Origin: Typhlomys cinereus
Taxonomy: Eukaryota; Chordata; Mammalia; Rodentia; Platacanthomyidae
Assembly (NCBI GenBank): GCA_023101885.1
Contig: JALPQD010000622.1
Span: 599,074 to 663,073, forward strand
Direction of reading: 5' to 3'
Length of the DNA stretch: 64,000 nt
The translations under genes and the position numbers were made by a program. Shown here one piece after another: positions 46,601 through 58,600 of the stretch; the first letter of the stretch is position 1; the number at the start of each line of letters is the position of its first letter. The notes under the pieces were generated by a model, which searched no databases, was not told the DNA's origin, and was given only the letters and a program-made list of their open reading frames with translations.

Positions 46601-49600
46601 GAAGTCAGGGATGGGAACAGAACCCCCTTCCATCTCCTCGCATGGCCGCACGCCTGTTCTGAACAGGACATGCGTGCGCAGTGTGAGCGCCCTGCTGTGC
46701 TCAGAGGGTCTCGTGCCCCTCATCCCATTCTTGTCCCTGTGCATACAGCATGGACTGCCCTAAGGCGCTAAGGAGTTCCACCCCAGCTCCTGGGCACCCC
46801 TCAGCATCTGCTCACCTTCCCTCGGCCACCCCTTCCTGGGGCGGCATGCAGGCTTGGCCATGTTCACGCAGGAGCAGCTGCACTGACACAAATCATGGAA
46901 GCAGCTCCTGGGCTCCTTCTAGGCTTCACTGGACCCCCATTATCCCATCAGTCAGTCCATCCGTCTGTGCATTCTTGCATCTGTCCATCTATCTGTCCAG
47001 CTATTGCATTTATCCATCCACGCACCACCCATCATCCACCCTCCTGTTTGTTGCACTCATTGTCTATCCGTCCATCCACATCCATCCACCCATCCATCTG
47101 GCCAGGACTGGGTACGCGCTGTCCCATGTCAGGAATATACACACGTGAACGGGATTCACTCCTTACCTCCAGCCCTGCGCGAGCCTCAGCCCCTCCCACT
47201 CCTGTGTTGGTTGCTCTTCCTTCTTGGACCTGTGAAGCGCCTCCGATGCAGACTGAACTGGCTCCAGCAGCCACCTCGTCTGTTTCCAGGCAGGCTGACC
47301 CCGCCTCCTGTGCTCACTAGGGTGGGCTATCAGGGGCAGTCCCCCTGAGCACCCGTGGTGTGTTTCCCACAGCAATGGCGTCTGCTTCCCTACCTGGCAG
47401 CTGCCTATGCCTTGGACCACTTCTCCAAATGGCTGTTCCTGGGCCTGATAGAGCTGCAGCGTGGCCTGCTGGAGGGAGACCACAGTGCCAGGCAGGTGAG
47501 GCCTCCGTCCCACCATGGTGAGGTTGAGCAGCCCAATTGTCATCAGAAGGAAACTGTTGAGTTTGTGGCCAGAGCCACCGCCCATTCCTCCAGCCGCCCG
47601 CCCGCTGGGGCTCCGCTGGCGCAGCGGTGGGGCGGTTTGGGCCGCGTCGTTGCCCGTTTCTCAAGGATGTGCTGACAGTCTAATTCCCATCTGCGGGTTC
47701 AGCTCTTGTTCTCCTTTCGAGACTCGATGACTTTGCACAGTGCACATTACCAGAGGATTTCACGGTCACGGTCCTTCACAGCAGCACACAAAGGTCTGAA
47801 TCCAGCTCGCTGGATCTGAGGCGACAGCCAGGATTTGTGCTGGGAAGCAGCACGCGGATCTGCTGAGGTCAGCCGCTGCTCAGGGAAGTCCGCTGCTGGT
47901 TTCTCGGTCGATGGCTTGGGAGTTGGTCAACTTGCGATACCTCCCGAGCAGGGTGGATGTGGGTCTGAGGTGGGCACTCGGAAGCTCGCCAGAAGTGCTG
48001 CAGGTAGGGGATGCACAGTACCCTGCAAGCCTATCTGGGGAGACGTTCAGCGGTTAACACACGTGTCACATGTCCTAGCTACTCTTACCTGCTGCTGGGA
48101 GAGAACACCCGAAGGCAAGCAACTTAAAGGGAGAAAGGAGAGGTATTCAGCTTGGCAGTTCTAGAGGGAAGATACCGCCCTTCATGCACAAGCAGCGGAA
48201 GCTACAGGAGGCCTAGGTTACACCTATCCAGAGGCTGAGAGCTGCAAGACTGCCACTGCTAAAGCAGACCCTCCTGGAAGTAGGTGGCGCTAACCCACCT
48301 CAAAGCCCACCCCCTGTGACTGCTTCCCCCTCCTGCCATCACCTTCCCGAAGTGAGTCTGTGGGGGACACATTTTAAGCTGTGACATTGTGCAGGCAAGA
48401 AGAGTCGAGTTCAGATTCCCAGATCCCATGTGAACTGATGGTTCAGTGGTTGAAGCACTTGCCCTCAGATCCCACCCAGCTCAGGTGGGCATGGTGCCAT
48501 GACTCTAGTTCTAGCCTGAGGCAGAACTCGGCATCCCCCAGTGCAGACCAGCCCTGCCAGTGAGTTCTAGGTTTAATCAGAGACCAGGCTTTTTTTTTTT
48601 AAAGGTGGAAGAATGATTTGAAATGATTCCTGATACTCCCCCGGGCCTCCACACATACACACACGCATGCCCATGCACACCCACATACGCAAGTGAAAAA
48701 TGGAAGGGGAAGGACATTCAGGTGAGCTGGAGGGGAGGATGTGTGAGCTGCCCACGTTCCTGTAGAGACAAGTCAGGGCCCAGCGCGCTTCCCCCGAGCA
48801 TGTACCTCTGCCAGCTGAGGGCGCTCTGTTAGCTGTGGCCAGAAAGGTGACCGCTGCTGTCTCGGGCCAAACCAGCCGGGCCCAGTAGGAGCTGAAAATC
48901 TCCCTTGTGGGGGTGACTGACCACCTACCACGCCGGCCTCTCTCAGGAGGTGACTGCGGCTCCGGCATCATGCCAGGCCCTCTCAGGAGGTGACTGCAGG
49001 CTCCGGCATCATGCCAGGCCCCTTGCTTTGTGACCCTCAGCACAAGCTGTCACCCTTCAGCTCTGGCCCTTGTACTTGGTACAAGCTGAGTCTCGTGGAC
49101 GTTCTCCTGCAGTCTGTGGTGTACAACGTGCCCCCGAGCTGTCCTTGCCGTGTAGAGCTGGCAGCGTTGGACCATCTGTGAAGCTCTGTGTGGAGCCCAG
49201 GGCCTCGGCCTGTCGGCTAGGTTCAGTTAGTTAACTAATTTTTTGTGTGCATGCACTGTGTGTGTATCACAGGCACTGTGTGTGTCTGTACAGGACCAAG
49301 GGTGACTTTAGACATTATCCTAGATTGCTTCTACCTTCTTTTATGATTTGCTCTGGGATTTCCCAGATTTCGCCTTCCAGAACTAGAAGATAGGCTGCCA
49401 CCCCTTCTGGCTGGCATTTTTATGTAGGATGTGGGGTCCGTACTCAGGTCCTTCTGCCTGCGAGGCAGAGTCTTAACCCCTGAGTCATCTCTCTAGCCCT
49501 CTCCCTTTTCTGTAAAGTTGAGTCTCCTTCCTCCGTGACTGGGATGGGCACCGTCTCCTTCCTCCGTGACTGTGGATGGGCACCGTCTCCTTCCTCCGTG

Positions 49601-52600
49601 ACTGTGGGATGGGGGTTTGACTCTACCCCCAGAGCCTCTGTTCACCTCCTTTCTCTGACTTCCCTCCCACAGGCAGAGCTCGGACGCGAGATCCACGCGC
49701 TGGCCTCGGCCGGCAAGCCCCTGGCCTCGTGGACAGCCCAGCAGGGAATCCAGGAGTGCCGCGAGGCGTGCGGGGGACATGGCTATCTGGCCAGTAGGTT
49801 TGGGAAAGACATGCGGGGCACAGAGCTGGCTGGCCAGTGGGTCTGGGGAATTCACGTGGGGAGCACAGGGCCTGTTCTATTGAAACAGAACGAGGGAATG
49901 GAGTCCTGCAGCGCGGTAGACGCAAGGGAACTGAGTCGCCATGGCCTGTCCACCCTGGGCGGTCCCCAAGCCCGAGCCGTGTCTGTTGGCTCTGTGGCCC
50001 CAGCTGTTGAGCTCCAGTGCACTAAGGCTCAGAGGGACCAGTTGCCCCCCCAGCCCTCCCGCTGGCTCCGCCCTCCTGGCTCAGAGCGTTTCCACCAGGC
50101 TGATTTTGGACAGGGCGCGTGCGGCGCTCTCGGGCCTGGCTGCCGGCTGGCCGGTGAGGGGCTCTCGGGCCTGGCTGGTGAGGGGCTCTCAGGCCTGGCT
50201 GGTGAGGGGCTCTCAGGCCTGGCTGGTGAGGGGCTCTCGGGCCTGGCTGGTGAGGGGCTCTCGGGCCTGGCTGGTGAGGGGCTCTCGGGCATGGCTGGTG
50301 AGGGGCTCTCGGGCCTGGCTGCCGGCTGGCTGGTGAGGCAAGTGTAGAGAGCGCCATGTCCCATTCAGAGATGCACTATAAAGAGGCTCCCCTTAATTGG
50401 GGGACGAAGAGTAGCCCCAGAGTCAGCCCCCACAGCACCCCTCTCCGGTGCGGTCCACGCCTTGCAGAAGCTGTCTGGGGACCCTTGGGCGATGCCAACA
50501 GGCAGGCGGCGACTGCACAGCCGCAGTGGCACCAGAGCTGTGCTGAGTCCCACGCACCACCCGCTCTTCTCCACAGCGTCTTGGGGCACAGCCAGCAGGC
50601 CAGGCCGTGTGGGCCTGCGCGTCCTCCCTGCTTGGCGGTCAGGGCCGCTGTGGCCGAGCCGCCCAGATGAGTCTGCGGTGACGCTGGTGGTCTCTTCCCG
50701 CAGTGAATCGTCTGGGCAACCTCAGAGAAGACAACGACCCGAACTGCACGTACGAGGGCGACAACAACGTCCTGCTGCAGCAGACGAGCAACTACCTGCT
50801 GGGCCTGCTGGAGCGCCAGCCGCAAGGTGGGCAGGGGCGGCACCGGGCGTGGGTGAGAGGTGCCCTCCGTGAGAGGGCGGGGTCCTAAAATCCCAGCACT
50901 CAGGAGCCAGAGGCAGGACGATCCTAAGTTAGAGACCGTATCGTGTGCGTGTCTCAGAAAACAGCTAAACAACAAGCAAGAAAAGACGGGCCTGTGTGGG
51001 AGAGGAAAGGGCTGCTTCCCGGGTGCGGGCCCCGGGTGCCGGAGTCGGGGGGGGGGCTCCTGTCCCTCTCAGAGTCCTGGGGTGTGCCGCAGATGGAGCG
51101 CGCTTCCCGAGCCCCCTGCAGACGGTGGACTTTTTGGAGGGCTATCCCCAAGTCCTGGGCCAGAAGTTCCCGGGCCGCAGCGTGGCGGACTGGCTGGATT
51201 CCGAAGGTAGGCTCCCCTCGCTCGGGTGGGCGCAGGAAGGGTTTCCCCGACCACTTTCCTGGCATGGCTGCAGGGAGGGGCTCAGGCTGGGAGCATGGGT
51301 GCAGGGGCTCAAGCTGGGAGCATGGGTGCAGGGGCTCAGGCTGGGAGCATGGGTGGGAGGCAGGGGCTCAGGCTGGGGCACTGGTGGGAGGCAGGGGCTC
51401 AGGCTGGGAGCATGGGTGGGAGGCAGGGGCTCAGGCTGGGAGCATGGGTGGGAGGCAGGGGCTTAGGCTGGGAGCATGGGTGGGAGGCAGGGGCTTAGGC
51501 TGGGGCACGGGTGGAAGGCAGGGGCTCAGGCTGGGGCACTGGTGGGGGCAGGAGTATCCCTGGCCTGTGCAGGCTCCTTGACTCTGCCATTGGGGTGCCC
51601 ACCTTGGTCTCCTGACAGTGGCTCCTTGGGGCAGAGTCAGGTGTGGCGGGCACACAGGCTGTAAGGACGTGGAGATGATAGGGGTTTTAGGGAGCATCCT
51701 AAGGGTGACATTTCTGGCCAAGGGTGGTGACTTCAGGCAGCCTTGTATTCTCCGTCCCGGGGCTGCGTGGGTGCTAAGACGACCGGGTGCGCCCACAGTG
51801 CAGGATTGTGCACCCAGGTCAAGGTACCACAGGGCCGAGTGCAGTTCCCACCTCACCCAGCTCCTGGGCCCTGGCGGCCCTCTCCCGTCATGCGCACCTC
51901 CTCTCCTTCCGTGTGGAAGGACCCTCATTGCTGGATTTTGGGCCTCGCCACCTCACCTTGACACCTGCGGAGGCCCCAGGCCCCAGGATCAGGCTTGGCA
52001 GATGAATGCGCCCCGCTCACAGGACCCCAAAGGGAGGCGTCGCCCTTACCCCCCAGAAACAGCTGCGCCTGGAATCACAGCAGCCTGCCGTTCCACCCCG
52101 CCGTCCTTCCTGGGGCTGTGACACAGGCGGGTGCTTGGCATCTCTTACCTGCGAGGCGCTTTTGCTCATATTGGCTTCTGGGCTGAGCTCTCCATTGCAA
52201 TCACTCGTGAAACGGGTGCTCAGGGGCCGTCTTTTCCCCAGGGAGTAGGCTGTGGGGCAGAGAGGAAATGGCCAGAGCTCTGAGCCAAGAGCAGACACCC
52301 AGCTGTAGCCCCTGTGCCTGGCAGGGAAGGAAAGGTGTCTCCCAGCCACCTGGCTGGCTGCCCGGTGCTGCCCGGGCTTCCTTGTCTACAGTCTCCTCTG
52401 CCTCCTGCCCATCAGAGCCTAGTAGGGAGGCGCATGCCCAGGGCAAGGCCTTGGCAGAGACCTGCAGTTGTTCTGCCAGCCAGTGAGGCTGGAGGGTGAG
52501 ACCGAGTTGTGGGGACACTGGTGCCCTTTCCTCTTGCCCCCTGACATCCTCTCTGGGTGGGCATCCTGGTGCCCTTTTGGGCCTTGGTGCCCAGGAAGCA

Positions 52601-55600
52601 GCCACTCCGTCTCGCACGTGCACGGGGCAGGCTGCGGGTGCTGCTGCTAAGCTTCAGTGACCCGCGCTTCTAACTTGCCGGAACTGCGGGATCCTGCGCC
52701 CGTGTCCCATCCCGCCAGCACCCACCTGTCGAGGACCGTGGGCAGCAGTGTTCTGTGGCTACTGCCACCACTTCCGACCCCGCCAGCCCACGCCTGACCC
52801 GCCCTGAGCCTCAGGTGCTTACACCTGTGCCCCTGTCCCCTCTGAAGCCCCCCTGGCGGCCTATCGGTGGCTGGTCTGCTACCTGCTCCGAGAGAGCTGT
52901 CAGAAGATCACTCAGGAGAGGAGACTGCGCCGCAGTGACTTCGAAGCCAGAAACAACAGCCAGGTGCGTTTGTCTTACGGCTCGTGTGTGTTCTGCCTGC
53001 TCCCCAAAGCGCTGACTGTCTTTCTGTCCCCAGAAGTGAGTGTCCTGGCAGGCACAGTGCCAACCTCACAAGCCGAGACCTTGGCATTGCCCACTGCCGC
53101 CTCTTGGCTCCCAATGCGTGGCACAGCCTGACAGAGCCCTATGTCCTGACAGCCCCATGTGCCCCGACAGAGCCTCCTGAGGTTGGCACTACCCTGTGTG
53201 GCCTGACGGCTCGCTTTGGTACAAACTCCATCACTGAGGGCCTGTCGCAGTCGCCTGCATGGTTGCTGATAATGACCATCAAATGGCTTACGGGAACAAG
53301 GGGTTTATTTTCTTACTGATGGTCTGGTTACAGTCTGTCCAACTTGATGGAAGAGCTCGCACTAACACCAGGCTGAGGGACCTGGCATCTCTATGTAATG
53401 GCTGAGAGAGGGACGATCCTTACTTGCCAGACCAGCATGTCTGGCCAGGTATACACAAGGATGCCCACTCTCTCAACCAGCTCTCCGTGATTTATCCAGG
53501 GCCTAGTCCCACCCACCATAGGCCGGGTCTTCCCCATCAGCTAGACAATCTCCTGCAGGCTTGCTCTGGGCTTAACTCAACCACTAATTCTCCACAAATG
53601 TGCCCAGAGCTCAAACCCTCAGTAGTCAAGTTGACACCTGTGCCCAGCTATGACAGGACCTGCCACAGCGAGTCAGTCGGGGGTGGCTGAGGAGGGAAAG
53701 AGGCGCTGGGAAGAGCGGGAAGGTGGCGCGCACCAGCGGGATCAGCCGCAGAGGCGGAGCCTCAGCCGGTTCTCAGCAGGCCCCGAGTCTTGCAGAGGAA
53801 GGACCAAGAAGCGGCAGATGATCCAGATCGGCGCAGGGTCCCGGGGTACTGGGGGCAAGGACCGAGTCCTTCTTGACAGCTGCGACCTGCAGACCCTGTC
53901 TAGTGGCGTGTGCTGCAGTGGGGAGGAAGCTTTGGAAGCCGTTAGTGACCCCTCGTGGTCAGGCCTTCTTAAGAGCCAGCTCGGACCCTGCGAGACAAAC
54001 CACCGGGCCGCGCACGGCTGGAACTCAGGCACCTGGGCTCCGGGGCTTGTCTGGGGCTTCCGTGGTGTTACGGCGAAGAGCCTGGAAGTCCTGGAGCATG
54101 GCAGTGGGGTTCCCGGGCCGCTGTGTGGGTGCTGCGAGCCCCTACACTGTGCAGCGCCACAAGCTGGACTGGGGAGAGCTGGCGGGGGGCTGCCTGTGCC
54201 CGGCCCTCCGTGGTCTGTGTCCACGTCAGCTCTGCTGATGGCAGATGCTGCCCAGGGGTCTGTTCTTGGATCTGCGCTCTGTGGTGACACATGACCCTGC
54301 CTGACCTTTCTTAGAGGCCATATGGGGGCGCCGTGTGCACCGAGTCCTGGGGGCTGAGCCCAACGCCCGCTCTGGCAGGCCGCTATTCCTGTGTGTACAT
54401 GCGCCACTCGCAGCCAGCCACAGCCCCCCCCCCCCGCGCAGATGTGGGGAGCAGGCTGACTGTTCTGCTTTGCACGCAGCCCTGCGAGTCTCGGGGGGCC
54501 TGCGGGGCTGGCGCGGGCGGCGAGGTGTGCCCTGCTTGGGCAGCTGATCTCTGCAGGCTGAGGGCGCTGCACTTGACCTCAGCCTGCACCAGCTCCTCCT
54601 CTGCTTTTCTGAGACAGAACCCCACTCTGCACCCCAGGCCGGCCTGGAACTGCTGTGGCCCAGCTCTGCTGATTGTCTGGGACCGGTAAATAGTTCCCCT
54701 AGAGGGGCCCCCAGGACAGTGAGTCCCCAACACACGGAGGTTGGGAAGAAACACCGGATGTTTTGGGTGGCGAGAGGCCTGAGTCGCCAGCACCTTGGTG
54801 CTGTGGCAGGAAAGGGAATCCCATGGGCCCTCGGCTCTCTGGTCCAGTGCGAGCAGCTTCGGAGGTGCAGCACGCCATGGAGGGGGGCCCCCGCATCAGG
54901 TTTGGTGGTCCGGCCCCTGCGGCCCCTGCTGGTGGCGCCACGCTGAAGGATGCCCTGAGCATCTGCACTCTTGTTTGCCTGAGGCCATGCCACAGAGCTG
55001 GGCATGGGCGGGACGGGACAGTGGGTGGTGCCAAGCTTCCCTCGCGTCTCCCGGGGTCTGTGGGACCTTGCTCGGGTCGCGCCGCCTCGCTTCACAGCAC
55101 AGCCGCCTACGGCTCGCACCAGGACCTGGGTCCGTGAGCCGCAGCAGCGAGACCCAGGCTGTCGAGTTGTGAGGCCCGGCGGCGTCCCGTGGTCACTGCT
55201 GTGCCTCTGCAGGTGTACTACTGCCGGACCCTGGCCCTGGCCTTCATGGAGCTCATCGTGCTGCAGAGGTTCCACGAGCACACGCGTGGCCCCGGCGTGC
55301 CTCCGTCCCTGCAGGCCGTGCTCGGGCGGCTCAGCCAGCTCTACGCCCTGTGGTCCCTGAGCCGGCACGCAGCCCTGCTCTACCGAGGTGAGGCCGGCCC
55401 GCCCCTCGCAGAGATCAGGACCCGCTGTGAGACCCTGCCCAGCCCTCCCTCCACAGAGATCAGGACCCGCTGTGAGACCCTGCCCAGCCCTCCCTCCACA
55501 GAGATCAGGACCCGCTGTGAGACCCTGCCCAGCCCTCCCTCCACAGAGATCAGGACCCGCTGTGAGACCCTGCCCAGCCCTCCCTCCACAGAGATCAGGA

Positions 55601-58600
55601 CCCGCTGTGTGTGGTCAGCTGTGCTCCTTCGGGGGCACGCGTCCACTTGCTCGTCACAGCTGGGGACGGAGCAGAAGGAGCCCAGGTCCACAGGGACACC
55701 TGTCGAGGCGCGGCCGTGCCGGCGCCTGTGTCTCCCCGTTGGATCAGACGCTTCCGAAGGCCCATGTGTACCAGGCAGTGGGCTGTTTCAGAGTCCAGCC
55801 CCCTGGTCCTCAGAGCTGAGGGGGCTGCCCAGTCAGGGAAACATGGAAGCTTATCCGAGGAGGGGCACCTCCCCACCCAAGGAGACCTTCCAGACTGTTC
55901 CCCATCACCCTCACACGGCAGATGTGAAGGATGTTACCCATGTGCATCACATACACTCACACACATGTCCACACATGGCGAGCATGCCAGATCTGCAGAC
56001 AGGGCCCCGGCGTGAGCCTGAGCCTGGTGACGTCATGCCTGCCGTCAGTGGCAATCACTTGAGAAGTAGAACCTCCCCCAGCACATTCCCGGCGCACAGC
56101 ACGCTGAGCCCTGCAGGCGAGCCGGGGGCTGAGGTGACACTGAGACGAATCTCCCCGTCACCTGGCAGCCTCAGAGGGCTGCGTGCCCCACAGCACTCTC
56201 TGGGATCTGTGTCCACCCCCAGTGCCGTTCTCACACCCACGGTGCCACTGGATGCCCACAAGGCCTTGCGCCGGAAGCTCTCCCCACTCCTGACTCCAGT
56301 CCCCGGTCCTCAGGTGTTGGCTTCTTCCCCACCTCCTGGCCAGGTCTGGGCCATTGTGTGCCTGGCCTGTCCCTTGCACGGAGACGCAGGAACCTCAGAA
56401 TTGGTCCTGAGCCAGCTCATTCTTTCCTGGGGTTACAGCAGGTTGCGGGTAGTGGGGGTCAGTGTCGTGACCCCTGTCATCGCTACCCAGAAGGCCCAGC
56501 AGGGCTGAGGGCTGCAGGCAGCCTCAGGGCCGAGGCACCCGCCGGGCACAGCTGAGGGCACCCGCGGGCACGGCTGAGGGCACCCGCCGGGCACGGCTGG
56601 GGCACCCGCGGGCCGTGACAGAGGCTGTGCTTGCAGGTGGCTACCTTTCCGGCGAGCAGGCAGGAAGAGCCCTGGAGGACGCCGTCCTGGCCCTGTGTGC
56701 GCAGGTGAGGCGCATCGGCCTTTTGTCTGCAGCGTCTGTTACTCGTTGCAGCTGTGGGATTCTCGTGTATTCCGTCCTCCCGAGGCCCATGGTCCACAGC
56801 CCTGACCCAACAGAACCGTGGTGTATTTGACAGCAGCTGTTTGAACTTATTTGCTCTTTGAAGGAAACTCTGTTGGCACGTAAAATCTAGTGTGTCAGGA
56901 GACTTCCCTGCAGGGCCGAGTGAAGAGGTGGGACTCGGGGACCACGGGCCCAGAACGCAAGCGCCCCCCCCCCCCGACTTCACAGGCCTTCACCGTGTTC
57001 CTAGACATGTGCTCCTGCTTCGGAACATACATGGTCTCCAGTGGCCAGGGGCTGGCAAACCATGCCCTTCCGCCGGCATCCGTGCCGCCGTGTGCGGCAG
57101 ACGCTGGCCGCTGGCCATCGGGTGAATGCAGCATGGTGGGAAGATGCAAGCACGCCCGGGGGGCCCCTGCCTGCTCGGGTTACCAGCGCGCTGCGGCAAC
57201 CTGCGGCACGGCCCGCTCACTCGGCGGTCTCCCTGGAGACTGGGGCTCTGCCAAGCGGACCGACCTTGTTCCCTAACAGCTGAAAGATGAGGCGGTGGCC
57301 CTGGTGGACGTGATCGCCCCTCCTGACTTTGTTCTCGGCTCCCCGATTGGCAAAGCAGACGGTGAGGTAAGTGGCAGCCTCCCGCAGCCGTGGGCGAGGC
57401 TGGAGCTTGCTCAGCCCTGCGGCAGTGACGCCTGGAGGAGCCTCAGGGACAGGCTGAGGTGATGTCCCAGAGCCACCTGAGCGCTTCCTCTGTGGGAGAT
57501 GCACTGCCCAGGCCCTCCATGCCCCTCCTTGTTGACCCCTGGTCTCCCCACGTCACCACAGTGGCCCTGACTCTCACCTGCAGGCACAAATCTCAAGGCC
57601 ACAGGCTTGATGCAGCCACTACTCAGCCATGCTGCGTCCCATCTGCCCTAGTCCCTGTCCGTCTCTGCCGCCTGGCAGCTCGGAGGAGTCTCTGTGTCAC
57701 ATGGTGATACCAGCTCGTAGGGTGCTGCTCGCAGCCTGCTGGCATCCAGCTGGCATCCAGCTGGCATCCTCTTGCCGCAGGATGTGGCATGTCACGGTGT
57801 CCAGCCGAGGGTCCTGAGGGCTTGCAGTGGAGCTGAGATGGCAGAGTTAACTGAGGGGCACTGAGATGGGACAGATGGAAAGCACAGGGTCACTGGGTGC
57901 CACGGCAGGCTGGTCTGCACAGCCAGGTTGCGCGTAGCTGAGGGGGCGTCCCACGGGCTCCAGTAGCACTGGGAGCGTCTGCGCGAGGACGGGGGTTGGC
58001 AGCAGCCATCAGCTTTTGCACCACAGCGTTACCGTGTCCTCCGCGCTGCCATCGAGAGAAGCCACGAGGACTGCCTGTGGCTGCCAGCAGCGGGTGGCAG
58101 GGCCAGGTCATGGCAGAGATCTGGACTCTGGCATTAGGAGACTGTGGACAGGAGACCCAGGGTACCGGGAAGCACTGAGGGGTGGTGCTTGTCACTCTGA
58201 GGGTCCCACCAGACAGACAGGCCCTTGGGCATTCAGAGCAGGGTCTAAGTTGTGAGAGACCCCAGAGCACAGAAGGAGCCGCAGCAAGCCCTGTGCGGAC
58301 CCCGTGCCAGGAACCCCTGGGGCTTCAGAAGGTGCCTGTCCCTGCGTGGAGGGCGCGTGCGTCTCCAATGAGGTTGCAAGTCCTGGAGGTGGCTCCATCT
58401 GCACCACTAACCAGGGCAGGAAGCGGGACACAGGACTCAGACAGGCGGCTGCACCCAGGCCCCGGTCCAGCCCCACTTGGCCATGCAGCCTGCAGTGTGG
58501 GTGGCCGGGACAGGTCTCACAGCAGATGTAACACGGCGCGGTGAGATGCAGGGTGGCCGTGCCTGATGTGACAGAGCCGTCTCCCAGGCGCAGGGCATTC

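Noticed and set aside
54226..55368. 380-codon open frame on the minus strand
   Set aside because: It overlaps the true ACOX3 exon at 55213-55387 antisense, has no recognisable domain, and lies in GC-rich DNA where long chance frames are expected.
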